Shown: in pieces, positions 46,680-54,865 of the stretch
Numbering within the stretch: position 1 is the first letter of the stretch
Layout of the letters: every line of letters starts with the position of its first letter
Source of the DNA: an uncultured Bacteroidia bacterium
Lineage (GTDB): Bacteria > Bacteroidota > Bacteroidia > Bacteroidales > UBA932
Reading direction: 5' to 3'
NCBI GenBank assembly: GCA_902797435.1
Contig: CADBSV010000044.1
Location: 62,001 to 126,000, forward strand
DNA: 64,000 bases
Position numbers and translations under genes: made by a program
The notes under the pieces: generated by a model
Told to the model about the DNA's origin: nothing
The model's input: only the letters and a program-made list of their open reading frames with translations
The model's database searches: none

Positions 46680-47253
46680 TTGAGGCAATCACGAGCCCGC
46701 TGCGTTCTCCGGCAACATAGCAGGCTTCTTCGTGGGTGCAGCTGCGGCGAAAGCGGTCGAGATAGAGCGGGCGGCCTTTCTGGAACCGAAGACACGAGAA
46801 ACTGTCTCCGGGTTTCAGGCTGGAATTCTCGGAAGAAACAACTTCAAATCGGTTTTCTCCGAGGTATTTCACCGTTATGCGGCGGTTTGGCAGCCAGCCA
46901 AGCAGGACCTGTGCCCCTGGCAGAAGGGACGATGCCGCAATGCCGTCGGCGAAGAACTCTTCCGACTCCCGGAGACTGTCTTCCTTGAGGCGCTTGAGAA
47001 AGTCTGCCCAGGAGGAGGCTCCGGTGTAGCGGGACAGGACATCCAAGGTGCGGAGTGAGACGGCGTCGGCACCGCGTGTGGAATAGCCCCACAAGCGTTC
47101 CAGGGTGCTTTCCGAGAGATGCTCCTTAAGCGCAACTCCGACGGAGTCCACAAGAGAAATGAAAGCGTTGTGGGTTTGAAGTGACTGCCCAAAAACTTCC
47201 TCGCACCTTTTTCTCAGGATTGAGATTTCCGGTTTATTAACTGAAACTGACAT
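46660..47253 (-). CDS. Bacteroidota regulator-like protein, divergent from the kinase gene
   Basis: The 197-residue protein has an N-terminal helical part with the pattern LSESTLERLWGYSTR followed by VSLRTLDVLSRYTGASSW, which recurs in Bacteroidota proteins and looks like a helix-turn-helix recognition region, and a C-terminal small-barrel part (PNRRITVKYLGENRFEVV). I infer DNA binding but no function is established. Start chosen at the ATG at 47253, 7 bases after a TACCTTTG box. It shares a 47-base intergenic region with the kinase gene and overlaps hutH at its 3' end, so it may control either. Confidence 0.65.
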   Translation of the reverse strand: MSVSVNKPEISILRKRCEEVFGQSLQTHNAFISLVDSVGVALKEHLSESTLERLWGYSTRGADAVSLRTLDVLSRYTGASSWADFLKRLKEDSLRESEEFFADGIAASSLLPGAQVLLGWLPNRRITVKYLGENRFEVVSSENSSLKPGDSFSCLRFQKGRPLYLDRFRRSCTHEEACYVAGERSGLVIASITDSLP

Positions 47254-47260
47254 TGTATGA

Positions 47261-47268
47261 CAAAGGTA
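47261..47268 (-). promoter_or_regulatory. TAnnTTTG promoter box for the regulator-like gene
   Basis: TACCTTTG on the minus strand, 7 bases before the ATG at 47253. Confidence 0.6.
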
Positions 47269-47275
47269 AAAACAA

Positions 47276-47283
47276 TATCTTTG
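47276..47283 (+). promoter_or_regulatory. TAnnTTTG promoter box for the kinase gene
   Basis: TATCTTTG, 17 bases before the ATG at 47301 and 7 bases from the opposing box. It decides ATG 47301; an earlier in-frame ATG at 47253 lies upstream of the box. Confidence 0.6.
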
Positions 47284-47300
47284 CATTACAATGTCTTTTT

Positions 47301-48473
47301 ATGTCAGGTTTTGAAAGTGAAACGCTCAGAGAGGTGACGACTCGCCTGGACAGCGGGGAATACCGCATTGTATCCACTCTTAAAGAGGGGCGGCTCTACA
47401 TTGCCGAAAAGGCCGGAAAACGCTTCGTTCTCAAAACTGCCGCCGGTGCCAAGGGCATGGAACAGCTGAAAAGGGAGTATGAACTCTCCATTGGCCTGTC
47501 GCATCCGGGACTTGCCTTTGTTTTTACTTACGAGGAAGACTCTCCAGTGGGGCCGTGCCTGGTGCAGGAATTCGTGGACGGAGAGACGCTTACCCTGTGG
47601 CTGTCCGGAAATCCATCTTCACGCGAGCGGCGGTGCATCTATTCGGAGCTGCTTGCCGTTGTCGGGTACCTCCATCAAAAAGGTGTCGTCCATAATGACC
47701 TCAAACCGGATAACATCCTCATCTCCAAGGCTTCCGGGGCCCTTAAACTCATCGACCTCGGTTTTGCCGATGACGACACCCACCTGGAAAAGGCCATCGG
47801 CGGCACCCGCAGCTACGCGTCTCCGGAACTGCTTTCAGGCGGCAGCGTTGACTCTCGGAGCGACATTTATTCCATAGGGCTTATCCTTCTTGACCTTTTC
47901 CCCCGGGGCTATGCTCACATCGCACGCCGATGTCTCCGTCGCAATGCCGACAGGCGCTATCAATCGGTAGAGGCTGTAGGGAAAGCGTTCAAGAATAACG
48001 GGAAAGCACTGAAATACACCGTATTGAGCCTTGTATTGGCGGCACTCGCGGCCTCTTTCCTCTGGATGGCGATGCGGCTGCGTCAAGGCAAAGATCTGGG
48101 TAATGATCTGGAGATGAGGCTCTTACAGACAGAAGCTGTGGCAGATTCCCTCAGCGCTGTGCTGAAGTCGATAGATGAGGAGAAAGCTGCTCAGGAAGCA
48201 GCCGTCAAGAAGGCAAAAGACTATGTGGACCAGTGGTATGAAACCCATACCCGTTCCTTTTACTCTGTGCTTGGCAAGGCCACGAAAAGGGATCCAATCG
48301 ACTCTGCCTATATTTCGTTTTCCCAAGACCTCAACGAACTTTATTCCCACGCCATTGCCCTTACACCGGAACAGTGTCATGGTACTATCATGACTTATCT
48401 TCAAGATTGCTATTACAGCAAGTACATGCCCCTTTACGAGGATTATGTCAAGCGGATAAATGAACTGGACTGA
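47301..48473 (+). CDS. Membrane-anchored serine/threonine protein kinase
   Basis: The 390-residue protein has an N-terminal kinase domain with catalytic Lys45 (RFVLKTAAG), Asp133 and Asn138 in VVHNDLKPDNILI (HND instead of HRD), Asp152 in LIDLGFADD (DLG instead of DFG) and YASPELLSG as the APE-like motif. The glycine-rich loop is poor. A single membrane helix (residues 239-258) is followed by a charged coiled extracytoplasmic part of about 130 residues ending KRINELD, which could be a sensor. Targets are unknown. It precedes the structured leader and giant lipoprotein gene in the same direction, and is divergent from a regulator-like gene. Confidence 0.85.
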   Translation: MSGFESETLREVTTRLDSGEYRIVSTLKEGRLYIAEKAGKRFVLKTAAGAKGMEQLKREYELSIGLSHPGLAFVFTYEEDSPVGPCLVQEFVDGETLTLWLSGNPSSRERRCIYSELLAVVGYLHQKGVVHNDLKPDNILISKASGALKLIDLGFADDDTHLEKAIGGTRSYASPELLSGGSVDSRSDIYSIGLILLDLFPRGYAHIARRCLRRNADRRYQSVEAVGKAFKNNGKALKYTVLSLVLAALAASFLWMAMRLRQGKDLGNDLEMRLLQTEAVADSLSAVLKSIDEEKAAQEAAVKKAKDYVDQWYETHTRSFYSVLGKATKRDPIDSAYISFSQDLNELYSHAIALTPEQCHGTIMTYLQDCYYSKYMPLYEDYVKRINELD

Positions 48474-48527
48474 CAGGACCTCCAGAATTGACATTAAAAG
48501 ACAACTTGCCTTTCGGAGGAGGGGAGT

Positions 48528-48535
48528 TATCTTTG
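48528..48535 (+). promoter_or_regulatory. First candidate promoter box ahead of the lipoprotein gene
   Basis: TATCTTTG, about 280 bases upstream of the ATG at 48815. A transcript from here would begin close to the GGGCGA hairpin at 48540. Confidence 0.5.
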
Positions 48536-48584
48536 TTCCGGGCGATAAAGTCGCCCGGTAGTGCGACATGTATAAAAAAACTGC

Positions 48585-48592
48585 TATATTTG
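48585..48592 (+). promoter_or_regulatory. Second candidate promoter box ahead of the lipoprotein gene
   Basis: TATATTTG, 57 bases after the first box. A transcript from here would start in the ATGATGCG hairpin and lack the CCGGTAGTG arm, so promoter choice would change the fold. Confidence 0.55.
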
Positions 48593-48730
48593 TCATGATG
48601 CGTGCAAGCGCATCATACATAGATAGATTAGCGTTTGCCATTTGCTCTGACTGTGTAGGAACGTAGGAAATTCTTAACTGAAGGTTCAGACAAGTTGTGA
48701 ACGCCCGCGGTAAGTACCCTTCTGGGTATT

Positions 48731-48800
48731 CGCGGGCGTAACTTGTACCTTCATGGTTTCCTACGACCACTACCGGACAAGCTGCGCCCGCGATTTTTTT
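48731..48800 (+). terminator. Terminator-like hairpin competing with the leader hairpin
   Basis: CGCGGGCGTAACTTGT (48731-48746) pairs with ACAAGCTGCGCCCGCG (48777-48792) over 16 positions with one mismatch and one G-T, loop 30 bases, then A and seven T's (48794-48800). It ends 15 bases before the lipoprotein ATG. Confidence 0.65.
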
Positions 48801-48814
48801 ATAAACCATATAAT

Positions 48815-51800
48815 ATGAACCGTTTTTCTGTTATTGTTCTTTCGTTTTGCCTGGCAGTTGCCCTTGGCTGTGCAAAACAATCCGAGGTTGAAAACCTCCA
48901 AAACCAAATCAACGAGCTTAAGTCGGATAAGATAGCCGGAATTGATGCACAGATTACTGGCATCCAGGCTACGATTTCCCATCTCGAGGAAATGGCCTCC
49001 GAGCTGCAGGAATACATTAAGACACTGCAGGAACAGGAATCATCGCTCATTCAGGCCGACAAAGACCTCACCAAGAGCATCGATGACCTCAAGGCCGAAC
49101 TGACCGGTGAGATTTCCACCGCCAATGCCAACGTTCTGTCCCAACTGGAAGCCTACAAAACCACGCTCAACAGCGAACTTCAGTCCATCCGGACAGCCAT
49201 CAGCAATTTGCAGACCAAGGACGCAGACCTGCAGCAGCAAATCACCGAACTCAAGAACTATGTCGACAGTCAGATAAAGGACACGAAAGACTGGGTATCG
49301 GCAACTTTCGTGACGCTGCAGAAATACAATGCCACCGCGTCGCTTGTAAGCTCCATCCAAAGTCAGATTACCAACATCAATCAGCGAATCACAGCGCTGG
49401 AGGGGAACTCTGGCATCGGCAAAGACGATTTGGAAGAGGCTATCTCTACATTGGACTCATCCCTTCAGGAGAAGATTCGTCAAGCGGTGACAGACTGCGA
49501 TACGTCTATATCCAAATCGAAACAGGATATCACTTCGGCCTATACCAAAGCCATCAGCGATGCCATTTCGGCCAGTGAAAGTACGATGAAAACATGGGTC
49601 AACAACCAGCTCACCGGCTATTACACGATTGCCCAGACCGACGCCAAGCTTTCCTCGCTGAAATCCAACCTCGAAGGCCAGCTCAACAGCCAGAAGACCT
49701 ATCTCCAGGGCCTGATTAGCGGTCTTGAAACTACGCTGACCAATAAGATCAGTGCCAACAAAACCCTGATTGACGACCTCCAGACACAGATCAACGGTCT
49801 TGGCGGAGACTTGTCTGAACTTGCCGCAACCGTGGCCACCAACGGACGCAACATCTCCCAGAATGCTGCCGACATCGCCGCAAACGCCCGGGACATTGCT
49901 ACGAATGCATCCGACATCGATGCCTGTGAGCGCTTGATTGCCGCCAATAAACGACTGATTGAAGAAAACGAGGCCGATATCACGGCCAACGGCAACGCCA
50001 TTGCAGCCCTTCAGAACCGTGCAACAGACAACGAGCGGGACATCGCCACCAACGCCTCCAATATCGCCAAAAATGCTGAGGATATTGCGTCGAATGCGGC
50101 CTTGATTTCGGCCAATGCGACGGCCATCTCCAACAACGCCAAGGCCATCAGCGACAATGCGGCAGACATTGTCCAGCTTCGTTCCGACCTCAATACCGCC
50201 CGGACCGAGATAACCGAAGCCTATCAGCAGGCTATTTCGGCGGCCATCACTAACTTGGACGGCCAGCTTCGCGGAGAGATTGCCACACAGGTCAATACGC
50301 TCAACACCCGGATTGACTCCGAGGTTGCCTCCATCAATGCCGCCATCGAGGCTCTTACCAACCGGGTGACTCAATGCGAGAAAGATATCAAGAACATCAA
50401 GAACACCATCTATGCGATGCAGCAGGACATCGAAGACCTGCAGGACCAGGTGGCAGCCATTCTGGCTCGCATCCAGTCCGTCGCCTTCGTTCCCGCCTAT
50501 TCGGATGGAAAAGTTCCTGTGAGCTACACAGACAACGGGACGCTTACCCCCGGGACCGCCACTCTCGATTTTGAGCTGCAGCCCGCCTCTACGGCTGCGG
50601 AACTTGCACAGGTCTGGCAGAATGCGCTGAAGGTAAAGGCGGTCTATACCATAACAAAAGCTGCCCCCGAGACGGTACAATTGACCATTACCAGCGCTGT
50701 TGCCGATAACGGCTACCTGACCGTTACCGTGAGCGGTACCGCATTGAGCGAGGATTTCTTCCGCAGCCGCTGCAGCGCCAACGCTGCCCTTGTCATTTCC
50801 GACGGCAACAACGAACTTGCCAGCGAATATGTACCGCTGGTACCATGGACAACCGATGTCATCTCCTTCGGATGCCCGCTCTTCAAAGCTTACTGCGTGG
50901 AGAATTTCGACACCGACGGCGATGGCGAGATTACGGAAGATGAGGCCGAGGCTGTGACGGATATCAACGCCTCAATGCTTAACATCACTTCCCTTGTCGG
51001 AATCGAGTACTTCAGCAACCTCGAGAGCATCGATGTCAGCTTCAACAAGCTCGAAACGCTGGATCTGTCGCATTCTCCCAAGCTGAAGACGGTGCTGGTG
51101 AATGGCAACAAGCTTCAGAGCCTTAGCCTGGACGGCCTGGCCGATATGATGGAGCTGGACTGCTCCAACAACAAGCTGACGGCCCTGAATGTGAGTGAAT
51201 CCGAGGGGCTCCTTAGCCTGAATTGCACAAACAACAACATCGGGTCTCTCAATGTGAAGAAGAACAAGGCGCTTGTCGAGTTGCAATGCTCCGGCAACCA
51301 GCTCACGGCGCTGGACCTTAAGAACAATACCGCCCTTGAAACCCTCTACTGCCGCAAGAACAGCATCGGCGTGTTGGATGTAACCAAACTCGCCGTGCTG
51401 AAGAATCTGGACTGCTCCAATAACGGACTTTCTTCGTTGAACGTTTATAACAATCCGCTGTTGGAAACGCTTTACTGCGCCAACAACGCCTTGACATCTC
51501 TGGGCGTTACGGCCAATACGGCCCTTACCGTACTGGACTGCAGCGGCAACCAGTTAACCGCCCTTGATGTGACCAAGAATGCGGCTCTTGAAACGCTTAG
51601 CTGCGCCAACAATGCGCTCACCAGCCTGGATGTGAGCCAGAACGCCGCCTTGGAATCCGTAGACTGTCGCGGCAATGCCGAAATGGCCAAACTGTGGGTG
51701 AAGGATGCCGCGCAGCAGGCCGCCCTCACCGTCCGCAAGGAAGACGCCACACAGATTGCCTATAACAATGGCGGCATATACATCCCTGATGCCAAACTCA

Positions 51801-53368
51801 AGGCATACCTGCTGGCCCTTTTCGATGACGACGAAGACGGTGAAATCAGCATCGTGGAGGCCGAGAACGTACAGAACGTCAACTGCTCCGGCAGGGGTAT
51901 TTCCAGCCTCGTCGGCCTGGAATGCTGCCCCAACCTGAAGTACCTCAACTTCTCCGGAAATACGGTGGATGTCGCCGAACTTCCGAATCTTACCAAACTG
52001 GAGACGGTGGTGGCCTATGGGAATGTGCTCACGCGCCTGAACCTCAATAATGATGCGGCGCTCAAGGCCCTGTATGTGAATGACGTCAACACGAATGCGG
52101 CCTCCGGAACCACCATCGCTATTGACGGCTTTGCCCAGTCACCGACCCTGAGCCTTGCCATCGCCAATACGCCTTACACGCGTCTTGAGATTACGAACAG
52201 CACCGCGCTGACAGCCCTTGACGTGACGGAGAACATCCAGCTGACGGAACTCGTCGCCAGCGGCAACGCCGGCGTGACTTCACTCGATGTATCCACGCTC
52301 ACCGCGCTCACCCTCCTGGACGTGAACGCCTGCGGCCTCACCGCCTTGAATGTGGACAACAACATCGGCCTGGTCACTTTCGACTGCTCCAGCAACGCGT
52401 TGACCTCGCTCAACGTGGACAACAACGTCGCCCTGGTCAGCTTTGACTGCTCTGACAATGACCTCTCCACCATCCGCGTCAGCAACAACATCCTGCTGGA
52501 AACCATCGATGTATCTGACAACCAGCTCCTCAACATCAACATCCGCAAGAACACCCTCCTGAAAGACCTCAATGTCTCCGGCAACACCGGCATCACCGCC
52601 CTCGCACTCGGCTACAACACTGCACTGGAGAGCCTGAATGCCTCCGGAACCGCGCTGACGGACATTGACTTGGCCGTGAATACAGCGCTGAAGGATTTGA
52701 ATCTGAGCGGGTGCACTGGGATTAGCATTATTGATCTTGCCGCAAATACGGCCCTGAAGGGCCTAAATCTGAGTGGAAATACAGAACTACAATCTGTAGG
52801 ACTCTCAACTCTTACCTTACTTAAGAACCTTGATCTTTCGGGGACTGCTATCAATTCTCTCGCTGTTTCAAGTTGTTCTAACCTCACAGCACTTAATATA
52901 TTGAATACCACAAAATTAACCACTATCGATATTAATGATTGTCCATTATTATCTTTGAAAATAAGCGAAGACAAGGAAGCCTCTCTTATCGGTCAAATTG
53001 TTAAACCAGAGGGTGTTTCGGGAATAATCTATAAAGCAAGCGAATCTGTTGTAAAAATATTGTCTCTTGAGGAGAAGAGTCTCTGGTGGGGTGGTTCCTA
53101 TTCTGATAACGGGATTGAAGTTTGGTGCCAATCTTTAGGAACTGGCTGGACCATACCTAATACTGCAGACTGGTCGAAAATTAATCAAAATAAAGAGTCT
53201 TTACAGTCAGCCCTTAGTTCAATTGGAGCACAGATTTTTTCAGGGACATATTGGTCTAATCGCTCTGGTTCAGGAAGATATTACTACAATTATTCTTCAG
53301 GTGATATCAGTTCGACTTCATCGCAGTACGGAAATGGTTTCAATGTGCGAGCTGTCAAGTCATTATAA
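48815..53368 (+). CDS. Giant surface lipoprotein: coiled-coil stalk, leucine-rich repeats and C-terminal lectin-like domain
   Basis: The 1517-residue product starts with a type II signal peptide (lipobox VALGC, Cys18). Residues about 20-555 are a long coiled coil with many Asn-Ala-Xaa-Ile heptad-like repeats (for example DIATNASDI, NAKAISDNAADI) resembling fibre stalks. A beta domain follows (about 555-690), then a calcium-type loop DTDGDGEITEDEAEA, leucine-rich repeats of the LDCSNNKLTALNV type, a second loop DDDEDGEISIVEAEN near residue 1010, more repeats to about 1385, and a C-terminal DUF1566/Lcl-like domain (GWTIPNTADWSKI, TYWSNRSGSG, GFNVRAVKSL). It should be a surface adhesin. Base composition drops sharply from about 52,740, inside the repeats. 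Start ATG 48815 is set by the signal peptide. Confidence 0.85.
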   Translation: MNRFSVIVLSFCLAVALGCAKQSEVENLQNQINELKSDKIAGIDAQITGIQATISHLEEMASELQEYIKTLQEQESSLIQADKDLTKSIDDLKAELTGEISTANANVLSQLEAYKTTLNSELQSIRTAISNLQTKDADLQQQITELKNYVDSQIKDTKDWVSATFVTLQKYNATASLVSSIQSQITNINQRITALEGNSGIGKDDLEEAISTLDSSLQEKIRQAVTDCDTSISKSKQDITSAYTKAISDAISASESTMKTWVNNQLTGYYTIAQTDAKLSSLKSNLEGQLNSQKTYLQGLISGLETTLTNKISANKTLIDDLQTQINGLGGDLSELAATVATNGRNISQNAADIAANARDIATNASDIDACERLIAANKRLIEENEADITANGNAIAALQNRATDNERDIATNASNIAKNAEDIASNAALISANATAISNNAKAISDNAADIVQLRSDLNTARTEITEAYQQAISAAITNLDGQLRGEIATQVNTLNTRIDSEVASINAAIEALTNRVTQCEKDIKNIKNTIYAMQQDIEDLQDQVAAILARIQSVAFVPAYSDGKVPVSYTDNGTLTPGTATLDFELQPASTAAELAQVWQNALKVKAVYTITKAAPETVQLTITSAVADNGYLTVTVSGTALSEDFFRSRCSANAALVISDGNNELASEYVPLVPWTTDVISFGCPLFKAYCVENFDTDGDGEITEDEAEAVTDINASMLNITSLVGIEYFSNLESIDVSFNKLETLDLSHSPKLKTVLVNGNKLQSLSLDGLADMMELDCSNNKLTALNVSESEGLLSLNCTNNNIGSLNVKKNKALVELQCSGNQLTALDLKNNTALETLYCRKNSIGVLDVTKLAVLKNLDCSNNGLSSLNVYNNPLLETLYCANNALTSLGVTANTALTVLDCSGNQLTALDVTKNAALETLSCANNALTSLDVSQNAALESVDCRGNAEMAKLWVKDAAQQAALTVRKEDATQIAYNNGGIYIPDAKLKAYLLALFDDDEDGEISIVEAENVQNVNCSGRGISSLVGLECCPNLKYLNFSGNTVDVAELPNLTKLETVVAYGNVLTRLNLNNDAALKALYVNDVNTNAASGTTIAIDGFAQSPTLSLAIANTPYTRLEITNSTALTALDVTENIQLTELVASGNAGVTSLDVSTLTALTLLDVNACGLTALNVDNNIGLVTFDCSSNALTSLNVDNNVALVSFDCSDNDLSTIRVSNNILLETIDVSDNQLLNINIRKNTLLKDLNVSGNTGITALALGYNTALESLNASGTALTDIDLAVNTALKDLNLSGCTGISIIDLAANTALKGLNLSGNTELQSVGLSTLTLLKNLDLSGTAINSLAVSSCSNLTALNILNTTKLTTIDINDCPLLSLKISEDKEASLIGQIVKPEGVSGIIYKASESVVKILSLEEKSLWWGGSYSDNGIEVWCQSLGTGWTIPNTADWSKINQNKESLQSALSSIGAQIFSGTYWSNRSGSGRYYYNYSSGDISSTSSQYGNGFNVRAVKSL

Positions 53369-53379
53369 TTATTTGTACA

Positions 53380-54015
53380 ATGAACATATCATTAGATTCC
53401 CCCGAAAAGTTTGCTAACGAGTTCTTTCAGGAATATATGCTTGGAGGATTCGGTTCAAAAAATAAAACAGATATTGAAATTCTTGTATTCAACTTGTTGA
53501 AAAAGTACTCCTCGCTTAAGGATAAAACATCTCAACAGGATTTAAGCCTTGCGCTACGCATACCTCTAAGCAAAGTCAGCCGACTATGCTACGAGGCAAA
53601 CCTACGTTACAGTAACGAGCTCTCTTTTACGGAGTCGATAAAACCCATTCTGTTGGAAGCTCATTTCAATGTAGAAAACAACAGGGTGAGATTTGCGGTT
53701 GAAGATAAGTATCTTCGCTTACAGCTTCATGCCAAAATGAAAGAAATACACGGATTCGCCGACTCTTCATTCAATAGTGAAGTAGTTTCAATTTCTATTA
53801 CCGATTTTACAGAGTTTTATACAAGTGTTTTCCCTGATGAAGCAAAAAAACTTGCGGATAGATTACAAACAGCCATTAAAGAGCCAAAGACTGTACACTC
53901 TTCTTTTGCGGCGAATCTCTCTACATATCTTAAACAATTGTCCACGGATGGCTCAATTCAAGTCTTGAGCGGAATAACATTACAAGTCATTTTAAAAGCG
54001 TTATTTTTGTTATGA
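53380..54015 (+). CDS. Hypothetical protein with helix-turn-helix-like N-terminal region
   Basis: The 211-residue protein is AT-rich in coding sequence and unlike its surroundings. Residues about 29-75 (KTDIEILVFNLLKKYS, then DLSLALRIPLSKVSRLCYEANLRY) look like a winged helix or helix-turn-helix that reads DNA. The rest is mixed helix and strand without recognisable motifs, ending in a hydrophobic stretch (LQVILKALFLL) that may be a membrane or oligomerisation segment. It starts 11 bases after the giant lipoprotein gene. The next small frame overlaps its stop by ATGA. No family recognised. Confidence 0.6.
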   Translation: MNISLDSPEKFANEFFQEYMLGGFGSKNKTDIEILVFNLLKKYSSLKDKTSQQDLSLALRIPLSKVSRLCYEANLRYSNELSFTESIKPILLEAHFNVENNRVRFAVEDKYLRLQLHAKMKEIHGFADSSFNSEVVSISITDFTEFYTSVFPDEAKKLADRLQTAIKEPKTVHSSFAANLSTYLKQLSTDGSIQVLSGITLQVILKALFLL

Positions 54016-54176
54016 AATCACATTATAGTATATGTATAGAAGGTATAAGCTTCATGTGTGTCAGAGCAAGCCATCATAGAAGCTTCAATGCAAAAATAGA
54101 CACTATCAATTTTGGCAAGAATGGGACTCGATTAAGCAAGTATGAGGCAAAAGACTTTAGTAGAATCCTTTATTAG
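54012..54176 (+). CDS. Small open frame, 54 residues, overlapping the preceding gene
   Basis: The ATG at 54012 overlaps the TGA of the upstream gene (ATGA), a layout typical of coupled translation. The product begins MKSHYSICIEGISFMCVRAS and ends SKYEAKDFSRILY. It is basic and shows no known motif. The overlap is the main support; the composition of the region (AT-rich) makes chance frames possible. Confidence 0.4.
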   Translation: MKSHYSICIEGISFMCVRASHHRSFNAKIDTINFGKNGTRLSKYEAKDFSRILY

Positions 54177-54202
54177 TGTTACGACATTTAGATTCATAGA
54201 AA

Positions 54203-54763
54203 ATGGGATTATTTGACAAAGATTTAATTGAAAACGATGAGCACTTCAAGCAGACGATGGTAGAAGAAGAAAACATTGCTCTTCTCCTCGGGCCAGGAGC
54301 CTGTGTAGTTGAAACAAATGATACTGAGTCATTTGTCGCTTTTCTGCTCGAGAAGTTAAGTGTGGACTATGCTGTTTTGTCCAATGGCCCTTTGGCGGAC
54401 AGATTAAAGTCCCAGCAGGGCCGCCCCGTGTACCGCTGGGATGCCAAGACCTTCAAGAAGTATGATGCCGTGGGCTCGATGTATAAGCTGTCCCTGCTCC
54501 CCAAGGAGCCCAAACCGATCGTCATCATCGAGAACATCGCGGACATACCCGATGGAGCCCCGAACATTTATGATGATCCGGCACTTGTAGAGAACATTCT
54601 CCTCCATTCCTGGAAGGATGATACAATACATCTGACGCACCCTCAGGACGGCCCGTTCCAACTGAATAAATCAGACTATACGTTAATCTTTCCAATTAAG
54701 CCAGAAGACGTTAATAAACTCCACCGTCGTATTGCCGATGGTTTTGGAAAAGTGGTCATTTAG
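54203..54763 (+). CDS. Hypothetical protein of 186 residues
   Basis: No signal peptide or membrane segment is seen, so it is probably cytoplasmic. A buried-looking strand PKPIVIIENIADIP at about residues 102-115 resembles a Walker B-type strand, and DYTLIFPIKPEDVNKL near the C-terminus a second, as in small AAA-like folds, but no P-loop is present. The first 200 bases are AT-rich and the centre (54405-54640) is GC-rich like the rest of the chromosome, so the gene itself looks mosaic. I do not recognise a family. Confidence 0.6.
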   Translation: MGLFDKDLIENDEHFKQTMVEEENIALLLGPGACVVETNDTESFVAFLLEKLSVDYAVLSNGPLADRLKSQQGRPVYRWDAKTFKKYDAVGSMYKLSLLPKEPKPIVIIENIADIPDGAPNIYDDPALVENILLHSWKDDTIHLTHPQDGPFQLNKSDYTLIFPIKPEDVNKLHRRIADGFGKVVI

Positions 54764-54829
54764 CGTGCGGGCTCTCTCGGATACTTGCAGTTTATTCTCG
54801 TCCCTGAAGACAATTAGTTGAAAAAAGAT

Positions 54830-54837
54830 TACCTTTG
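54830..54837 (+). promoter_or_regulatory. TAnnTTTG promoter box for the lipoprotein gene at 54866
   Basis: TACCTTTG, 28 bases before the ATG at 54866. Confidence 0.6.
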
Positions 54838-54865
54838 CGGCCCCAAAAACTAAAACTACTGAATT

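Larger units (their letters stand above)
48540..48800 (+). ncRNA. Candidate structured leader RNA with mutually exclusive helices
   Basis: The right arm 48724-48776 folds back on left-arm segments in exact reverse order: TACCC/GGGTA (715-719 with 724-728), ACGCCCGCG/CGCGGGCGT (701-709 with 731-739), ACAAGTT/AACTTGT (690-696 with 740-746), GAAGGT/ACCTTC (680-685 with 747-752), CGTAGGAAA/TTTCCTACG (662-670 with 757-765) and CCGGTAGTG/CACTACCGG (555-563 with 768-776); positions are offsets from 48000. Separate small hairpins lie at 48540-48556 (GGGCGA/TCGCCC) and 48595-48616 (ATGATGCG/CGCATCAT). The strand 48731-48746 can instead pair with 48777-48792 to form a terminator. I do not recognise the family. 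It could be a cis attenuator or a stand-alone small RNA. Confidence 0.65.

Noticed and set aside
48690..48792. Invertible promoter or site-specific recombination target
   Set aside because: The inverted arms are too close together to flank an invertible promoter, and no recombinase gene is near; an RNA fold explains the colinear helices and T run better.
48528..48800. Structured region as 6S RNA, RNase P RNA, tmRNA or SRP RNA
   Set aside because: The characteristic core motifs of RNase P, tmRNA and SRP RNA are not present, and the 5' and 3' ends do not pair in the manner of 6S RNA from either candidate promoter.
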